This document shows positions 28,066-36,941 of a stretch of 64,000 nucleotides of DNA, piece by piece. Made by a program: the position numbers and the translations under genes. This DNA is from an uncultured Prevotella sp. GTDB taxonomy: Bacteria > Bacteroidota > Bacteroidia > Bacteroidales > Bacteroidaceae. The notes under the pieces were generated by a model. It did no database searches. It worked only from the letters and a program-made list of their open reading frames with translations, and was not told the origin of the DNA. The DNA is taken from assembly GCA_900547005.1 (NCBI GenBank), contig URER01000002.1, positions 62,001-126,000 on the forward strand, written 5' to 3'. Positions within the stretch are counted from its first letter, which is position 1; the number at the start of each line of letters is the position of its first letter.

Positions 28066-29109
28066 ATGAAACAGTTACGAACTATAATTCTCGTGTTGCT
28101 GGCAGTCTTGTCTTCTGTTCAAATCAATGCTTCTGAGACAGAGGGGGAAAAGATTAATATACCGGAGATTGTGTTGGAACATTTATCCGATTCTTATGAA
28201 TGGCATATAGCCAGTTATGAGGGAAAGCATATAAGTATTCCACTGCCAATTATTGTGCGCAGTTCTGCTACTGGAGAATGGTATGTATGTACGGCTCACA
28301 GCTTGCCGGAACAGTTTTTCTTTGATGAGACACATCATGGTAAAATCTATGAGAAACTTCCTGATGGAACCCGTGAACGTCCTCTCGATTTGAGTATTAC
28401 AAAGACTGTTACACAAATATGGATAGTTGTTATTGTTTTGATTGCAATATTCCTGTCATGTGCAAAATGGTATAAAAAACGTGATGAGAAGAGTGAGGCT
28501 CCTGGTGGATTCGTTGGTATGATAGAAATGTTTGTCATGACTATCCATGATGATTTGATAAAGCCATCGGTGGGAGAGAATCATTATAAGCCATATGCGC
28601 CTTACCTGCTGACAGTATTTTTCTTTATATTTACTACAAATATAATAGGACTTATTCCGATATTTCCGGGAGGAGCAAACGTTACTGGTAACATAAACAT
28701 TACACTGTTCCTTGCGGTATGTACCATGTTGGCTATTAACCTATTCGGAAATAAGGAATATTGGAAAGAGATATTTTGGCCGGAAGTGCCGCTGTTCTTG
28801 AAGGCTTATCCGGCTCCGGTAATGCCTTTGATAGAACTGTTCGGAGTATTCACAAAGCCTTTTGCCTTGATGATTCGTCTTTTTGCCAACATGATGGCAG
28901 GCCATGCGGTGATATTGAGTTTCACTTGCGTTATCTTCCTCGGTTGGTCTATGGGCGTAGGATATGGTCTCGGTCTTAATATTTTCAGCATTATAATGTT
29001 GCTGTTCATGAACTGTCTTGAAGTGCTTGTAGCATTCGTCCAGGCTTATGTGTTCACAATGTTGAGTGCTGTGTTCATAGGATTGGCACATAAAGAACAT
29101 GAGGCATAA
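28066..29109 (+). CDS. atpB: F0 ATP synthase subunit a
   Basis: Forms the proton half-channels beside the c-ring. 347 residues, longer than E. coli (271). The N-terminal signal peptide (ILVLLAVLSSVQINAS) and a periplasmic region of about 90 residues precede the membrane part. The conserved helix carries PLIELFGVFTKPFALMIRLFANMMAGH with the essential arginine, and a final helix has EVLVAFVQAYVFTMLSAVFI. The signal-peptide extension is usual in Bacteroidetes. Confidence 0.95.
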   Translation: MKQLRTIILVLLAVLSSVQINASETEGEKINIPEIVLEHLSDSYEWHIASYEGKHISIPLPIIVRSSATGEWYVCTAHSLPEQFFFDETHHGKIYEKLPDGTRERPLDLSITKTVTQIWIVVIVLIAIFLSCAKWYKKRDEKSEAPGGFVGMIEMFVMTIHDDLIKPSVGENHYKPYAPYLLTVFFFIFTTNIIGLIPIFPGGANVTGNINITLFLAVCTMLAINLFGNKEYWKEIFWPEVPLFLKAYPAPVMPLIELFGVFTKPFALMIRLFANMMAGHAVILSFTCVIFLGWSMGVGYGLGLNIFSIIMLLFMNCLEVLVAFVQAYVFTMLSAVFIGLAHKEHEA

Positions 29110-29230
29110 TCGTTTAGGGTTGATATTGGTTCTCTAAAAATTGCGTCTTTATAATAAAGAATATTCTATAAAGTAAGGAAAATAAAAAACAACGTATAAT
29201 AAATTAATAACAATTTAAATTTATAAGATT

Positions 29231-29470
29231 ATGATTATTTCAACAATTTTGGCTGCTGAGGGTCTGGCACAGCTGGGCTGCGGTCTTGGCGCAGGTATTG
29301 CAACTATTGGCGCAGGTTTAGGTATTGGTAAGATTGGCGGTAGTGCAATGGATGCTATTGCACGTCAGCCGGAAGCAACTGGTAAGATTCAGACAAACAT
29401 GATTCTTACATCCGCTTTCGTTGAGGGTTGTGCTCTTTTTGCTATCGCAGCTTGTGCGTTCCTTATCTAA
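29231..29470 (+). CDS. atpE: F0 ATP synthase subunit c
   Basis: 79 residues, two hydrophobic helices around the polar loop ARQPEATGKI. The ion-binding carboxylate is E65 in TSAFVEGCALFAI. The residue after the Glu is Gly rather than Ser/Thr, and no Gln is seen in helix 1, so the classic Na+-binding set is absent and proton use is more likely (inference). It is preceded by a 121-bp AT-rich gap after atpB. Confidence 0.96.
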   Translation: MIISTILAAEGLAQLGCGLGAGIATIGAGLGIGKIGGSAMDAIARQPEATGKIQTNMILTSAFVEGCALFAIAACAFLI

Positions 29471-29503
29471 GGAATGGACTGTCAGAATTAATTAATTATA
29501 GAA

Positions 29504-30016
29504 ATGGAAAATTTGCCATCAATACTAACACCTGATCTCGGACTTCTGTTCTGGATGTTGCTGGCTTTCTTGGTGGTATTCTTCGTCTTGGCTAAGTATG
29601 GTTTTCCTGTAATCATAAAGATGGTTGAGGAAAGAAAGAACTATATAGACGAGAGCCTAAGAAAGGCAAATGAAGCATCAGAACGTCTCAGTAATATACA
29701 GCAGGAGGGTGAAACCATTCTGCAAGAAGCTCGCCAGAAGCAGGCTGAAATATTGAAAGAGGCTGCCGACACTCGCGATGCTATGGTTGCAACTGCTAAG
29801 GAGAAAGCCCGCGAAGAGGGCAATCGCCTGATAGCAGAGGCAAAGGCTGAGATAGCTAACGAGAAACAGGCTGCCATTAACGACATAAGGGCGCAAGTGG
29901 CTGAGCTGTCTGTAAAGGTGGCTGAGAAGATTCTCCGTAAGGAACTCTCATCAGAAGCCGGACAGATGGAGACCATAGACAGGCTGTTGGATGAGGTTGT
30001 TGTAAAGGAAAAATAA
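29504..30016 (+). CDS. atpF: F0 ATP synthase subunit b
   Basis: 170 residues: an N-terminal membrane helix (LLFWMLLAFLVVFFVLAKYG) followed by a long charged coiled coil (ERKNYIDESLRKANEASERL onward) forming the peripheral stalk. It ends 1 bp before atpH. Confidence 0.95.
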   Translation: MENLPSILTPDLGLLFWMLLAFLVVFFVLAKYGFPVIIKMVEERKNYIDESLRKANEASERLSNIQQEGETILQEARQKQAEILKEAADTRDAMVATAKEKAREEGNRLIAEAKAEIANEKQAAINDIRAQVAELSVKVAEKILRKELSSEAGQMETIDRLLDEVVVKEK

Positions 30017-30017
30017 C

Positions 30018-30557
30018 ATGGACATAGGAGTAATATCGGTTAGGTATGCCCGCGCGCTGCTTAAAGCTGCTATAAATGCAGGACAGGAAGATAAGGTATA
30101 TCATGAAATGCAGACTTTGGCTCAGTGTTTCATTGAGGTATCGGGGCTTAGGTTTACGATAGATAATCCAATGCTCTCTAAAGACAAAAAGAAAGACCTG
30201 CTTATCACAGCTTGTGGCGGTGATGCATCTTCTGCTCTTGTTGTTACCTTTATCACGTTGGTGTTAAAGGAAGACCGTGAGAATATGTTGCAATTTATTG
30301 CGAACTCGTATATCACTCTTTACAGACAACATAAAAATATCATCCGAGGAAAACTTACTACTGCCACTCGTGTGTCGGATAATACAACAAAGAAGATGCG
30401 CGCTATGGTTGAGAGTAGAACAAAAGGAACTGTGGAGTTTGAAACAGAGATAAACCCCGATATTATTGGCGGATTTATACTTGAGTATGATACCTACCGC
30501 TTAGATGCGAGTGTGCAGAAGCAGTTGCGTGAAATACTGTCACAGTTGAAAAAGTAG
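30018..30557 (+). CDS. atpH: F1 ATP synthase subunit delta
   Basis: 179 residues linking the F1 head to the b stalk. It starts IGVISVRYARALLKAA and has the C-terminal family block VEFETEINPDIIGGFILEYD. Position between atpF and atpA supports the call. Confidence 0.94.
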   Translation: MDIGVISVRYARALLKAAINAGQEDKVYHEMQTLAQCFIEVSGLRFTIDNPMLSKDKKKDLLITACGGDASSALVVTFITLVLKEDRENMLQFIANSYITLYRQHKNIIRGKLTTATRVSDNTTKKMRAMVESRTKGTVEFETEINPDIIGGFILEYDTYRLDASVQKQLREILSQLKK

Positions 30558-30606
30558 TGTATTTGCAAAAGAATATGCTGCAAATCTAATTAAAAACAAT
30601 TTAATC

Positions 30607-32190
30607 ATGTCAGATAAAATTAAACCAAGCGAAGTATCACAAGTGCTTCTTGAACAACTTCAAGGCCTGAATAACAGCCAACAGTTCGATGAGGTGGGTA
30701 CCGTACTTGAGGTAAGTGACGGTGTAGCGCGTATTTACGGATTGCGTAATGCTGAAGCTAATGAGCTCTTGGAATTTGATAATGGCACTATGGCTATTGT
30801 GATGAACCTTGAAGAAGACAATGTCGGCTGTGTGCTTTTAGGTTCTACAGAAGGTATCAAAGAAGGCATGGTGGTAAAACGTACCAAGCGTATTGCTTCC
30901 ATAATGGTGAACGATAATATGCTTGGACGTGTCATCAATCCGCTGGGACAGGCTATTGACGGAAAGGGGGAGATTGACCTTACAGGCGCATTTGAGATGC
31001 CGCTCGACCGTAAAGCTCCCGGCGTAATCTATCGTCAGCCGGTAAAGGAACCATTACAGACTGGTTTGAAGTCTGTAGACTCTATGATTCCGATTGGCCG
31101 CGGACAGCGTGAACTTATCATTGGCGACCGTCAGACGGGTAAGACTGCTATTGCCGTCGATACAATCATCAATCAGAAGAGTTTCTATGAGGCTGGTAAA
31201 CCGGTATATTGCATTTATGTTGCGATTGGTCAAAAGGCTTCCACAGTAGCTGCTCTTGTTGAAAACTTGAAGCAACATGGCGCTTTACCATATACCATCA
31301 TTGTATCTGCAACAGCAGCAGATCCGGCAGCGATGCAGTATTACGCGCCGTTTGCAGGTGCTGCGATTGGTGAATATTTCCGCGATCGCGGATATTCTGC
31401 AATGGTTGTATATGATGACCTGTCAAAGCAAGCTGTTGCTTATCGTGAAGTTTCTTTGATTTTGCGTCGCCCATCAGGGCGTGAGGCATATCCTGGTGAT
31501 GTGTTCTATCTGCATAGCCGTTTGCTTGAGCGTGCTGCCCGTATCAATGACCAGCAGGAAGTGGCAGAACAGATGAACGATTTGCCAGAGTGTATGAAAG
31601 GTCATGTTTGTGGAGGTGGTTCTCTAACAGCACTTCCTATCATTGAGACACAGGCCGGAGACGTTTCCGCTTATATCCCGACCAACGTGATTTCTATTAC
31701 AGATGGACAGATATATTTGGAAAGCGATTTGTTCAATCAAGGTTTCCGTCCGGCTGTGAATGTCGGTATTTCCGTGAGTCGTGTCGGTGGTTCTGCTCAG
31801 ATTAAAAGTATGAAGAAAGTGGCCGGTTCTCTGAAAATAGATATGGCACAATACCGTGAGTTGGAGTCTTTCTCTAAGTTCTCAAGTGATATGGATGCTG
31901 TTACAGCTATGACACTTGACCGTGGACGTAAAAATACTCAGCTTTTGATACAACCTCAGTATTCGCCGATGCCGGTAGGAGAGCAGATCGCCATATTGTA
32001 TTGCGGCGTGAACGGACTGATGCATGATGTTCCTGTAGAGAGCATTCGCCAGTGCCAGGACTCATTCCTTGACAAGATGCGTGCTACTCACCAAGATGTA
32101 ATAGACACGTTATCAAGTGGTAAACTTACAGACGAAGCAATAAAGGCAATCGAAACGACAATGGCTGATATTGCCGGTCAGTATAAATAA
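30607..32190 (+). CDS. atpA: F1 ATP synthase subunit alpha
   Basis: 527 residues. Motifs: RQPVKEPLQTGLKSVDSMIP, IGRGQRELIIGDRQTGKTAI (P-loop), VYDDLSKQAVAYREVSLILR, LPIIETQAGDVSAYIPTNVI and NVGISVSRVGGSAQIKSMKK. Non-catalytic nucleotide-binding partner of beta. It follows atpH after 49 bp and atpG follows after 7 bp. Confidence 0.98.
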   Translation: MSDKIKPSEVSQVLLEQLQGLNNSQQFDEVGTVLEVSDGVARIYGLRNAEANELLEFDNGTMAIVMNLEEDNVGCVLLGSTEGIKEGMVVKRTKRIASIMVNDNMLGRVINPLGQAIDGKGEIDLTGAFEMPLDRKAPGVIYRQPVKEPLQTGLKSVDSMIPIGRGQRELIIGDRQTGKTAIAVDTIINQKSFYEAGKPVYCIYVAIGQKASTVAALVENLKQHGALPYTIIVSATAADPAAMQYYAPFAGAAIGEYFRDRGYSAMVVYDDLSKQAVAYREVSLILRRPSGREAYPGDVFYLHSRLLERAARINDQQEVAEQMNDLPECMKGHVCGGGSLTALPIIETQAGDVSAYIPTNVISITDGQIYLESDLFNQGFRPAVNVGISVSRVGGSAQIKSMKKVAGSLKIDMAQYRELESFSKFSSDMDAVTAMTLDRGRKNTQLLIQPQYSPMPVGEQIAILYCGVNGLMHDVPVESIRQCQDSFLDKMRATHQDVIDTLSSGKLTDEAIKAIETTMADIAGQYK

Positions 32191-32197
32191 TTGAGAT

Positions 32198-33166
32198 ATG
32201 CCATCACTGAAGGAGATAAAAAACCGTATAGCCAGTGTCAATAGCACCCGTAAGATTACGAGTGCTATGAAGATGGTTGCGTCCAGTAAGTTGCATCATG
32301 CTCAGGTGATGATTGAGAATATGCTCCCATACGAGTCTATGCTTGAGCATATTCTTAAGACTTTCCTTGCAAGTGAGGCTGATGCCCAGAATGTCTTCAC
32401 AGAAGAAAGAGAAGTGAAGAACATTGCTTTTGTTGTCTATAGCTCGAATAGCAGTTTGTGTGGTGGCTTCAATGCCAACATTATCAAGTTGCTGTTACAG
32501 ACGATAGAGGAATATACACATCTTGGAAAAGAGCATATTCTGATATATCCTATCGGAAGAAAAGTTGCAGAGAAAGTAGAGAAACTCGGTTATCGCTCGG
32601 CGGGAGATTTCACAAACTTGGCAGATAAGCCCAATGTCGCCGAATGTATTGATATCGCCCGTCAGATTGGAAAGAAGTTTATTGACGGAGAAATAGATAA
32701 GGTAGAATTGATTTACCATCACTTCAAGAGCGCAGGTAGTCAGATTCTTACCCGTAAGATATTCCTTCCGATTGATATTCATTCTGATGACTTAATCAAT
32801 AAGGATGAGAGAGACCTTACCACAAACGTTGTAACTAAGAAAGCTCAAGATTATCTGCGCGCTAATCAGCGGGATAAGGAAAAGACAACAGAGCAAGCGA
32901 AACCTTTGGCAGACAACTTTATTGTAGAGCCGGATATGAATTCTGTTCTTTCGAGTTTGATACCGAAGCTGGCGCATTTGATGCTTTATACAGCTCTTCT
33001 TGATAGTAATGCTTCTGAACATGCTGCGAGGATGGTTGCGATGCAGACCGCAACTGACAATGCTGATGAGTTGTTACGCGAACTTAGTCTTCAATATAAC
33101 AAATCACGTCAGCAGGCAATTACAAATGAATTGCTTGATATTGTAGGTGGTTCTGTGAATAATTAA
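32198..33166 (+). CDS. atpG: F1 ATP synthase subunit gamma
   Basis: Central rotor shaft. 322 residues, about 30 more than E. coli. The N-terminal coiled coil has IKNRIASVNSTRKITSAMKM, and the C-terminal partner helix has EHAARMVAMQTATDNADELL. An insert near 205-250 rich in charged residues accounts for the extra length. It is last in the operon, with a terminator beginning 67 bp later. Confidence 0.96.
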   Translation: MPSLKEIKNRIASVNSTRKITSAMKMVASSKLHHAQVMIENMLPYESMLEHILKTFLASEADAQNVFTEEREVKNIAFVVYSSNSSLCGGFNANIIKLLLQTIEEYTHLGKEHILIYPIGRKVAEKVEKLGYRSAGDFTNLADKPNVAECIDIARQIGKKFIDGEIDKVELIYHHFKSAGSQILTRKIFLPIDIHSDDLINKDERDLTTNVVTKKAQDYLRANQRDKEKTTEQAKPLADNFIVEPDMNSVLSSLIPKLAHLMLYTALLDSNASEHAARMVAMQTATDNADELLRELSLQYNKSRQQAITNELLDIVGGSVNN

Positions 33167-33232
33167 TGACTATTGTAGCTTATCCGTATAGATAAAACTC
33201 TTGCGTTATTAACAAGAAAAGTATAAAATTTA

Positions 33233-33275
33233 CCGCACTTTAAAGACTATATAGTTTTTAGAGTGCGGTTTTTGT
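33233..33275. terminator. Bidirectional terminator between atpG and the pqqD-like gene
   Basis: CCGCACTTTAAAGACT pairs with AGTTTTTAGAGTGCGG (two mismatches), followed by TTTTTGT on the plus strand. It lies between the convergent atpG and PqqD-like genes and is likely used from both sides. Confidence 0.85.
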
Positions 33276-33276
33276 A

Positions 33277-33717
33277 TTATTTGAATATTCGCTTTAGGAA
33301 TCCCAATTTATTTGTAGACTTTTGGGATTTCTCTTGGTTTTCCATCAAGTCTTTTGCCTCATCCTCCTGCGATTCAACAGATGACATCTCAGACTTTTCT
33401 TCACTTATAATATTATTTCCTTTACAATCTGGTGCGACTGGAATATCATTACCTTCAATTATTCCGGCATCCTTCCATTGTCTTATTATCGCTAAAGAGT
33501 CCGCTTTTGCGGTTTCCTCATCCACATCGTATATATCCAACAGAAGTTTTACAATCGTGTCAATGGTAAATTCTTTACCTTCTACAGAGTTCCAAAGATA
33601 TGCGGCACTATCATTCATACTAATGATATTACTGAAATCTATGTTTTCCTTGCCTTCTGCAACGATAATCTTTTCTCCGCAAACTTCGCGGATACGAAAG
33701 CCTGTTTTTGTATTCAT
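33277..33717 (-). CDS. PqqD-like (RiPP recognition element) protein
   Basis: 146 residues. Residues 1-95 match the PqqD fold: FRIREVCGEKIIVAEG, then DFSNIISMNDSAAYLWNSVEGKEF, then a helix (IVKLLLDIYDVDEETAKADS) ending IIRQWKDAGII. The remaining 50 residues are an acidic, Ser/Glu/Lys-rich tail ending in a basic helix (LGFLKRIFK). PqqD domains bind leader peptides of ribosomally made peptides. It is the last gene of a reverse-strand trio after an HprK-like kinase and an S26-type peptidase. Confidence 0.8.
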   Translation of the reverse strand: MNTKTGFRIREVCGEKIIVAEGKENIDFSNIISMNDSAAYLWNSVEGKEFTIDTIVKLLLDIYDVDEETAKADSLAIIRQWKDAGIIEGNDIPVAPDCKGNNIISEEKSEMSSVESQEDEAKDLMENQEKSQKSTNKLGFLKRIFK

Positions 33718-33797
33718 AATTATTTTGTAGCCCTTTCTATTTAATATATATTATATGTCTTGTAATGCTGTATGCTGAAAATAAGTTTTGATAAAAA

Positions 33798-34283
33798 CTA
33801 TTTTGTTTTGAAGATGCGAAGCCATATTCTCCGATATGCAGCAAGAAGATACCTGCGTATTGGATATAGATGCATCCAAATGTAAGAATATATCTTCCAC
33901 TTATTGCCATTTGTATAATCTAATGTATTCCTGTTTTTGCGATAGAATCCTATTACTGCACCAACGATGTTCTCCAATTTACAATGCTCACACGAGAGAT
34001 TTCCATCACCAAGAAGTGTTACGTTATCGCCTTCTATATCAACTATGCGGTGAAGTACGAAGTGTCCTTTCCATATTTCTGCCAATACAGGGTCGCCGAT
34101 TTTCGGGGAAACGGGTTTTGTGAGTAGAGCCTTATCTCGGTTGTCTTCAAGGAATGGGCGCATCGACACCCCCCGCAACCTCAAAGTCACGGTATGTCCT
34201 TCGTTTAGCAGTTCTACCACTTTAGGAAGGAACTCCGCATTCGAGAATTGAATCTCCGTTATTTTGCTATTGTCTTGTGGCAT
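33798..34283 (-). CDS. S24/S26-type peptidase (signal-peptidase-like)
   Basis: 161 residues. LRLRGVSMRPFL carries the serine of S26 peptidases, NRDKALL could hold the general base, and VLAEIWKGHFVLHRIVDIEG and LLGDGN match later S26 blocks. The C-terminus is basic and aromatic (YRRIWLRIFK), perhaps membrane-associated. The ATG at 34283 overlaps the end of the HprK-like gene by 25 bp. In RiPP-like clusters such peptidases may remove leaders; that role is inference. Confidence 0.78.
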   Translation of the reverse strand: MPQDNSKITEIQFSNAEFLPKVVELLNEGHTVTLRLRGVSMRPFLEDNRDKALLTKPVSPKIGDPVLAEIWKGHFVLHRIVDIEGDNVTLLGDGNLSCEHCKLENIVGAVIGFYRKNRNTLDYTNGNKWKIYSYIWMHLYPIRRYLLAAYRRIWLRIFKTK

Positions 34284-35152
34284 ATTACGGCAGACTCTTT
34301 ATTGGGTAAGCAATGTAAAGTATATATATTCGTAGTCTCTATAATTTTAGTAACGGTATTGCATATTTCGTTAAATATCTCTTTATCCCATTTCATTGAC
34401 GAGCATGAAGGAAGCAATGAAGCGAAAGCATTTATCGCAGTCAATTTCTCCACACTGTTTGTTTCAGCCCTGTTGATGCGTGTGATAGCACCAAGACGAG
34501 CTTTCACATTTCGATAGCAAGGAGTCTTTCCGCTCCACGGACCGCCGAAAATCCACGGCTCACCATCAATAATACGGATAATAGGATTGTCGTCATTCAT
34601 CAATTCACATCCCGGTATATACCTCAGCCACATTGATACTTGAGTGCTTTTGCCTGTACCACTTTTAGCGATAAAGGCATAGCCATAGCCGTTATTCTTT
34701 ACAAGCGAGGCATGAATGAGCAAAGTCTGTTGTCTGCTACCGGCGAATGCGAATATTAGCATCAGTGCATTGTTCAGTCCGAAGCAGCGCATATCATAGT
34801 TGCCATTCAGGGCGCATCTGCAATCAGAGAAATCTTTGTTAGTTTGCAACAACGCACATTCTCCCCCTTTGATATCTTTTATGATATATTGGTAACCGCC
34901 ATTATTAAGTCTGTCTACAATAGTTTCACCGTTTCCTGTCTCAAAACTGCGAATACGCTCTCTATTTTCTTTCTTTATAGGACGTAGAGTGTCGTCTACC
35001 ACTAATTGAAAAAACAAATTAATATCCAAAGCCTCTTCAACCCTGAAAGGCTCAAAAGAGGGGAGAAGCCTCATATTATTAATATGAGTATCTCGGAATA
35101 TTATCCGAATATTAAATTCTGCAATTCTAAAATTGTTGACACTTATATCCAT
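34259..35152 (-). CDS. HPr-kinase-like P-loop protein
   Basis: 297 residues from ATG at 35152; a TTG at 35170 would add six residues. The P-loop AKSGTGKST is at about 168-176, followed by CELMNDDNPIIRI and FGGPWSGKTPCYRN, the HprK/PEPCK-type order. The N-terminal half is a separate domain with no recognised motif. True HprK phosphorylates HPr; relatives in lasso-peptide clusters phosphorylate precursor peptides. It begins the trio with the S26-type peptidase and PqqD-like protein. Confidence 0.78.
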   Translation of the reverse strand: MDISVNNFRIAEFNIRIIFRDTHINNMRLLPSFEPFRVEEALDINLFFQLVVDDTLRPIKKENRERIRSFETGNGETIVDRLNNGGYQYIIKDIKGGECALLQTNKDFSDCRCALNGNYDMRCFGLNNALMLIFAFAGSRQQTLLIHASLVKNNGYGYAFIAKSGTGKSTQVSMWLRYIPGCELMNDDNPIIRIIDGEPWIFGGPWSGKTPCYRNVKARLGAITRINRAETNSVEKLTAINAFASLLPSCSSMKWDKEIFNEICNTVTKIIETTNIYTLHCLPNKESAVICHKTIAK

Positions 35153-35193
35153 GAACTCAAGTAAGTACAAAAAGATTATAGCGCGTACTTATG

Positions 35194-35667
35194 TTATTTC
35201 TTCTTTTTAGACTTGCTTTGCTGTACTGTCTGCTCAGACTCATCAACGTTTACCACTTCATCCGAAGAAACCGGCTGATAAGTAAACTGTTCCTTGCTGA
35301 TATTCACAATGATGTACCGACCTTTATTCTTGTCGATATATCTTTTCTTTATTTTCGCAAATTTCTTTTCTATCGTCTTGCGATCATAGGCATAAGACGT
35401 GATGCAAGTCGGAAACGCATTACCTTGTCCTTGAAGGTAATTACGCAACTGGTATGAATACTCGTCGCGGTTTACAAGAAACTTAGTCCTTTCGGCAACA
35501 TACGCCCCTTTAATTTCCTGTATGTCTGTAATATAAATAGTCGAGTCATTGAATGAAGCCGCAAAGCCAAACATATACACTTTGGAGACCTCTTTGTCCT
35601 TTGCTGATACCTGTATTACAACCCCCAAAAGCATTGCCGTAGCAATTAAACATTTTATTATCCTCAT
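35194..35667 (-). CDS. Secreted protein of unknown function
   Basis: 157 residues. The signal peptide (MRIIKCLIATAMLLGVVIQVSA) is followed by a compact mature part with FAASFNDSTIYITDIQEI, CITSYAYDRKTIEKKFAKIK and KKRYIDKNKGRYIIVNI, and a tail ending KSKKKK. No domain recognised. It lies between rpoD and the HprK-like gene in the same direction, 42 bp before that gene's ATG, so read-through is possible. Confidence 0.75.
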   Translation of the reverse strand: MRIIKCLIATAMLLGVVIQVSAKDKEVSKVYMFGFAASFNDSTIYITDIQEIKGAYVAERTKFLVNRDEYSYQLRNYLQGQGNAFPTCITSYAYDRKTIEKKFAKIKKRYIDKNKGRYIIVNISKEQFTYQPVSSDEVVNVDESEQTVQQSKSKKKK

Positions 35668-35714
35668 AAAAACTATACTTTAATCTTTTTATTAGTCAAT
35701 ATTCATTATGATGT

Positions 35715-36578
35715 TTATTGGCCTAAGAAACTCTTCAGCATTTTACTTTTCGTATTATGCCTTAACCGTCTTATGGCCTTTTCTTTTATTTGCCTTACGC
35801 GTTCCCGTGTGAGCCCGAATCTCGTTCCGATTTCCTCCAGCGTCATTTCCGGTTCGTCTATGCCAAAGAAAGCCTTTATAATATTACGCTCACGCTCATT
35901 CAATACTTGCAGAGCATTCTTTATTTCTTCACGTAGGCTCTCCATAACAAGAGCTTTATCAGCCATTGGCGAGTCTGTGTTCGGCAGAATGTCGAGCAGA
36001 CTGTTCTCTTCACCATCAGCAAACGGAGCATCTACCGACACGTGATGCGATGTTGCCTTTATCGCATCCGCAATTTTTTCTTCCGGCAGGTCTACTGTAT
36101 TAGCTATCTCGTCAACACTCGGATGTCTTTCGTTTTCTTGCTCAAACTTATGCAACGCACGGTTAATTTTGTTTACTGAACTAACCTGATTCAGCGGAAG
36201 CCTTACAATACGGCTTTGCTCAGCAATAGCCTGCAGTATGCTTTGGCGTATCCACCACACGGCATACGATATAAACTTAAAGCCTCTGGTCTCGTCAAAT
36301 TTCTCAGCGGCTTTTATCAGTCCGAGATTACCTTCGTTAATTAGGTCAGGCAAACTAAGTCCTTGATTTTGATATTGTTTCGCCACAGACACGACAAACC
36401 TAAGATTGGCTTTCGTCAGTTTCTCCAAAGCCTTTCTGTCTCCCTTTCTTATTCTTTGTGCGAGTTCCACTTCTTCCTCTACGGATATAAGTTCTTCATG
36501 GCCTATTTCCTGCAAGTACTTGTCCAAAGATGCACTCTCGCGATTTGTTATCGACTTTATAATCTTAAGTTGTCTCAT
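35715..36578 (-). CDS. rpoD: Primary RNA polymerase sigma factor
   Basis: 287 residues, close to the about 286 of the Bacteroides primary sigma factor and much shorter than E. coli RpoD because region 1.1 and the non-conserved insert are missing. Region 1.2 is SLDKYLQEIGHEELISVEEE; region 2 is GLSLPDLINEGNLGLIKAAEK and FKFISYAVWWIRQSILQA; region 4 is TLEEIGTRFGLTRERVRQIK. It recognises the TTTG/TAnnTTTG promoters seen in this window (known for Bacteroides). Confidence 0.96.
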   Translation of the reverse strand: MRQLKIIKSITNRESASLDKYLQEIGHEELISVEEEVELAQRIRKGDRKALEKLTKANLRFVVSVAKQYQNQGLSLPDLINEGNLGLIKAAEKFDETRGFKFISYAVWWIRQSILQAIAEQSRIVRLPLNQVSSVNKINRALHKFEQENERHPSVDEIANTVDLPEEKIADAIKATSHHVSVDAPFADGEENSLLDILPNTDSPMADKALVMESLREEIKNALQVLNERERNIIKAFFGIDEPEMTLEEIGTRFGLTRERVRQIKEKAIRRLRHNTKSKMLKSFLGQ

Positions 36579-36600
36579 AGACGTAAGTTTTATATCCTTG

Positions 36601-36632
36601 CAAATATACGGCTTTAACTTTGAACTAACAAA
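36601..36632 (-). promoter_or_regulatory. Promoter of rpoD
   Basis: On the reverse strand, TTTG (36629-36632), a 20-nt spacer and TATATTTG (36601-36608): full consensus, 22 bp before the rpoD ATG. Confidence 0.85.
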
Positions 36633-36679
36633 TATTTTACAAATAATTTCGTTTTTATTTTAAATGGTTATCATTTATG

Positions 36680-36714
36680 TTTTGTTGCATTTTGTGGGCA
36701 TTTTGTTGCATTTT
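36680..36714. repeat. Two direct repeats in the rpoD-WYL gap
   Basis: TTTTGTTGCATTTT occurs at 36680-36693 and again at 36701-36714, with 21-bp spacing (two helical turns). It lies in the 363-bp divergent region between rpoD and the WYL regulator. A binding site for the regulator is possible. The rest of the gap to about 36890 is AT-rich, and I see nothing else in it. Confidence 0.5.
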
Positions 36715-36941
36715 AACGTAAACGCTGACCACAATGTTGATGAGATTATTATAAATGCGAAAAAGGTGATGATTTAATTACAAATTTAAAAGATCGTGGT
36801 TTTGTAAAGTCTTATGTGCTTTATTTTGTCCTTATGTTCTTCTGCAAAAAATATTTGAAAAAAGAATTTTCAGCGACGTGTTTTGTCGCTAAGATGTCAT
36901 ATCTTTGTCGGAAAATAAACGTTATCCAAAAAGAAAAGTAC

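Noticed and set aside
33263..33730. 155-residue forward ORF opposite the PqqD-like gene
   Set aside because: Serine- and phenylalanine-rich shadow of a reverse-strand gene with recognisable PqqD features.
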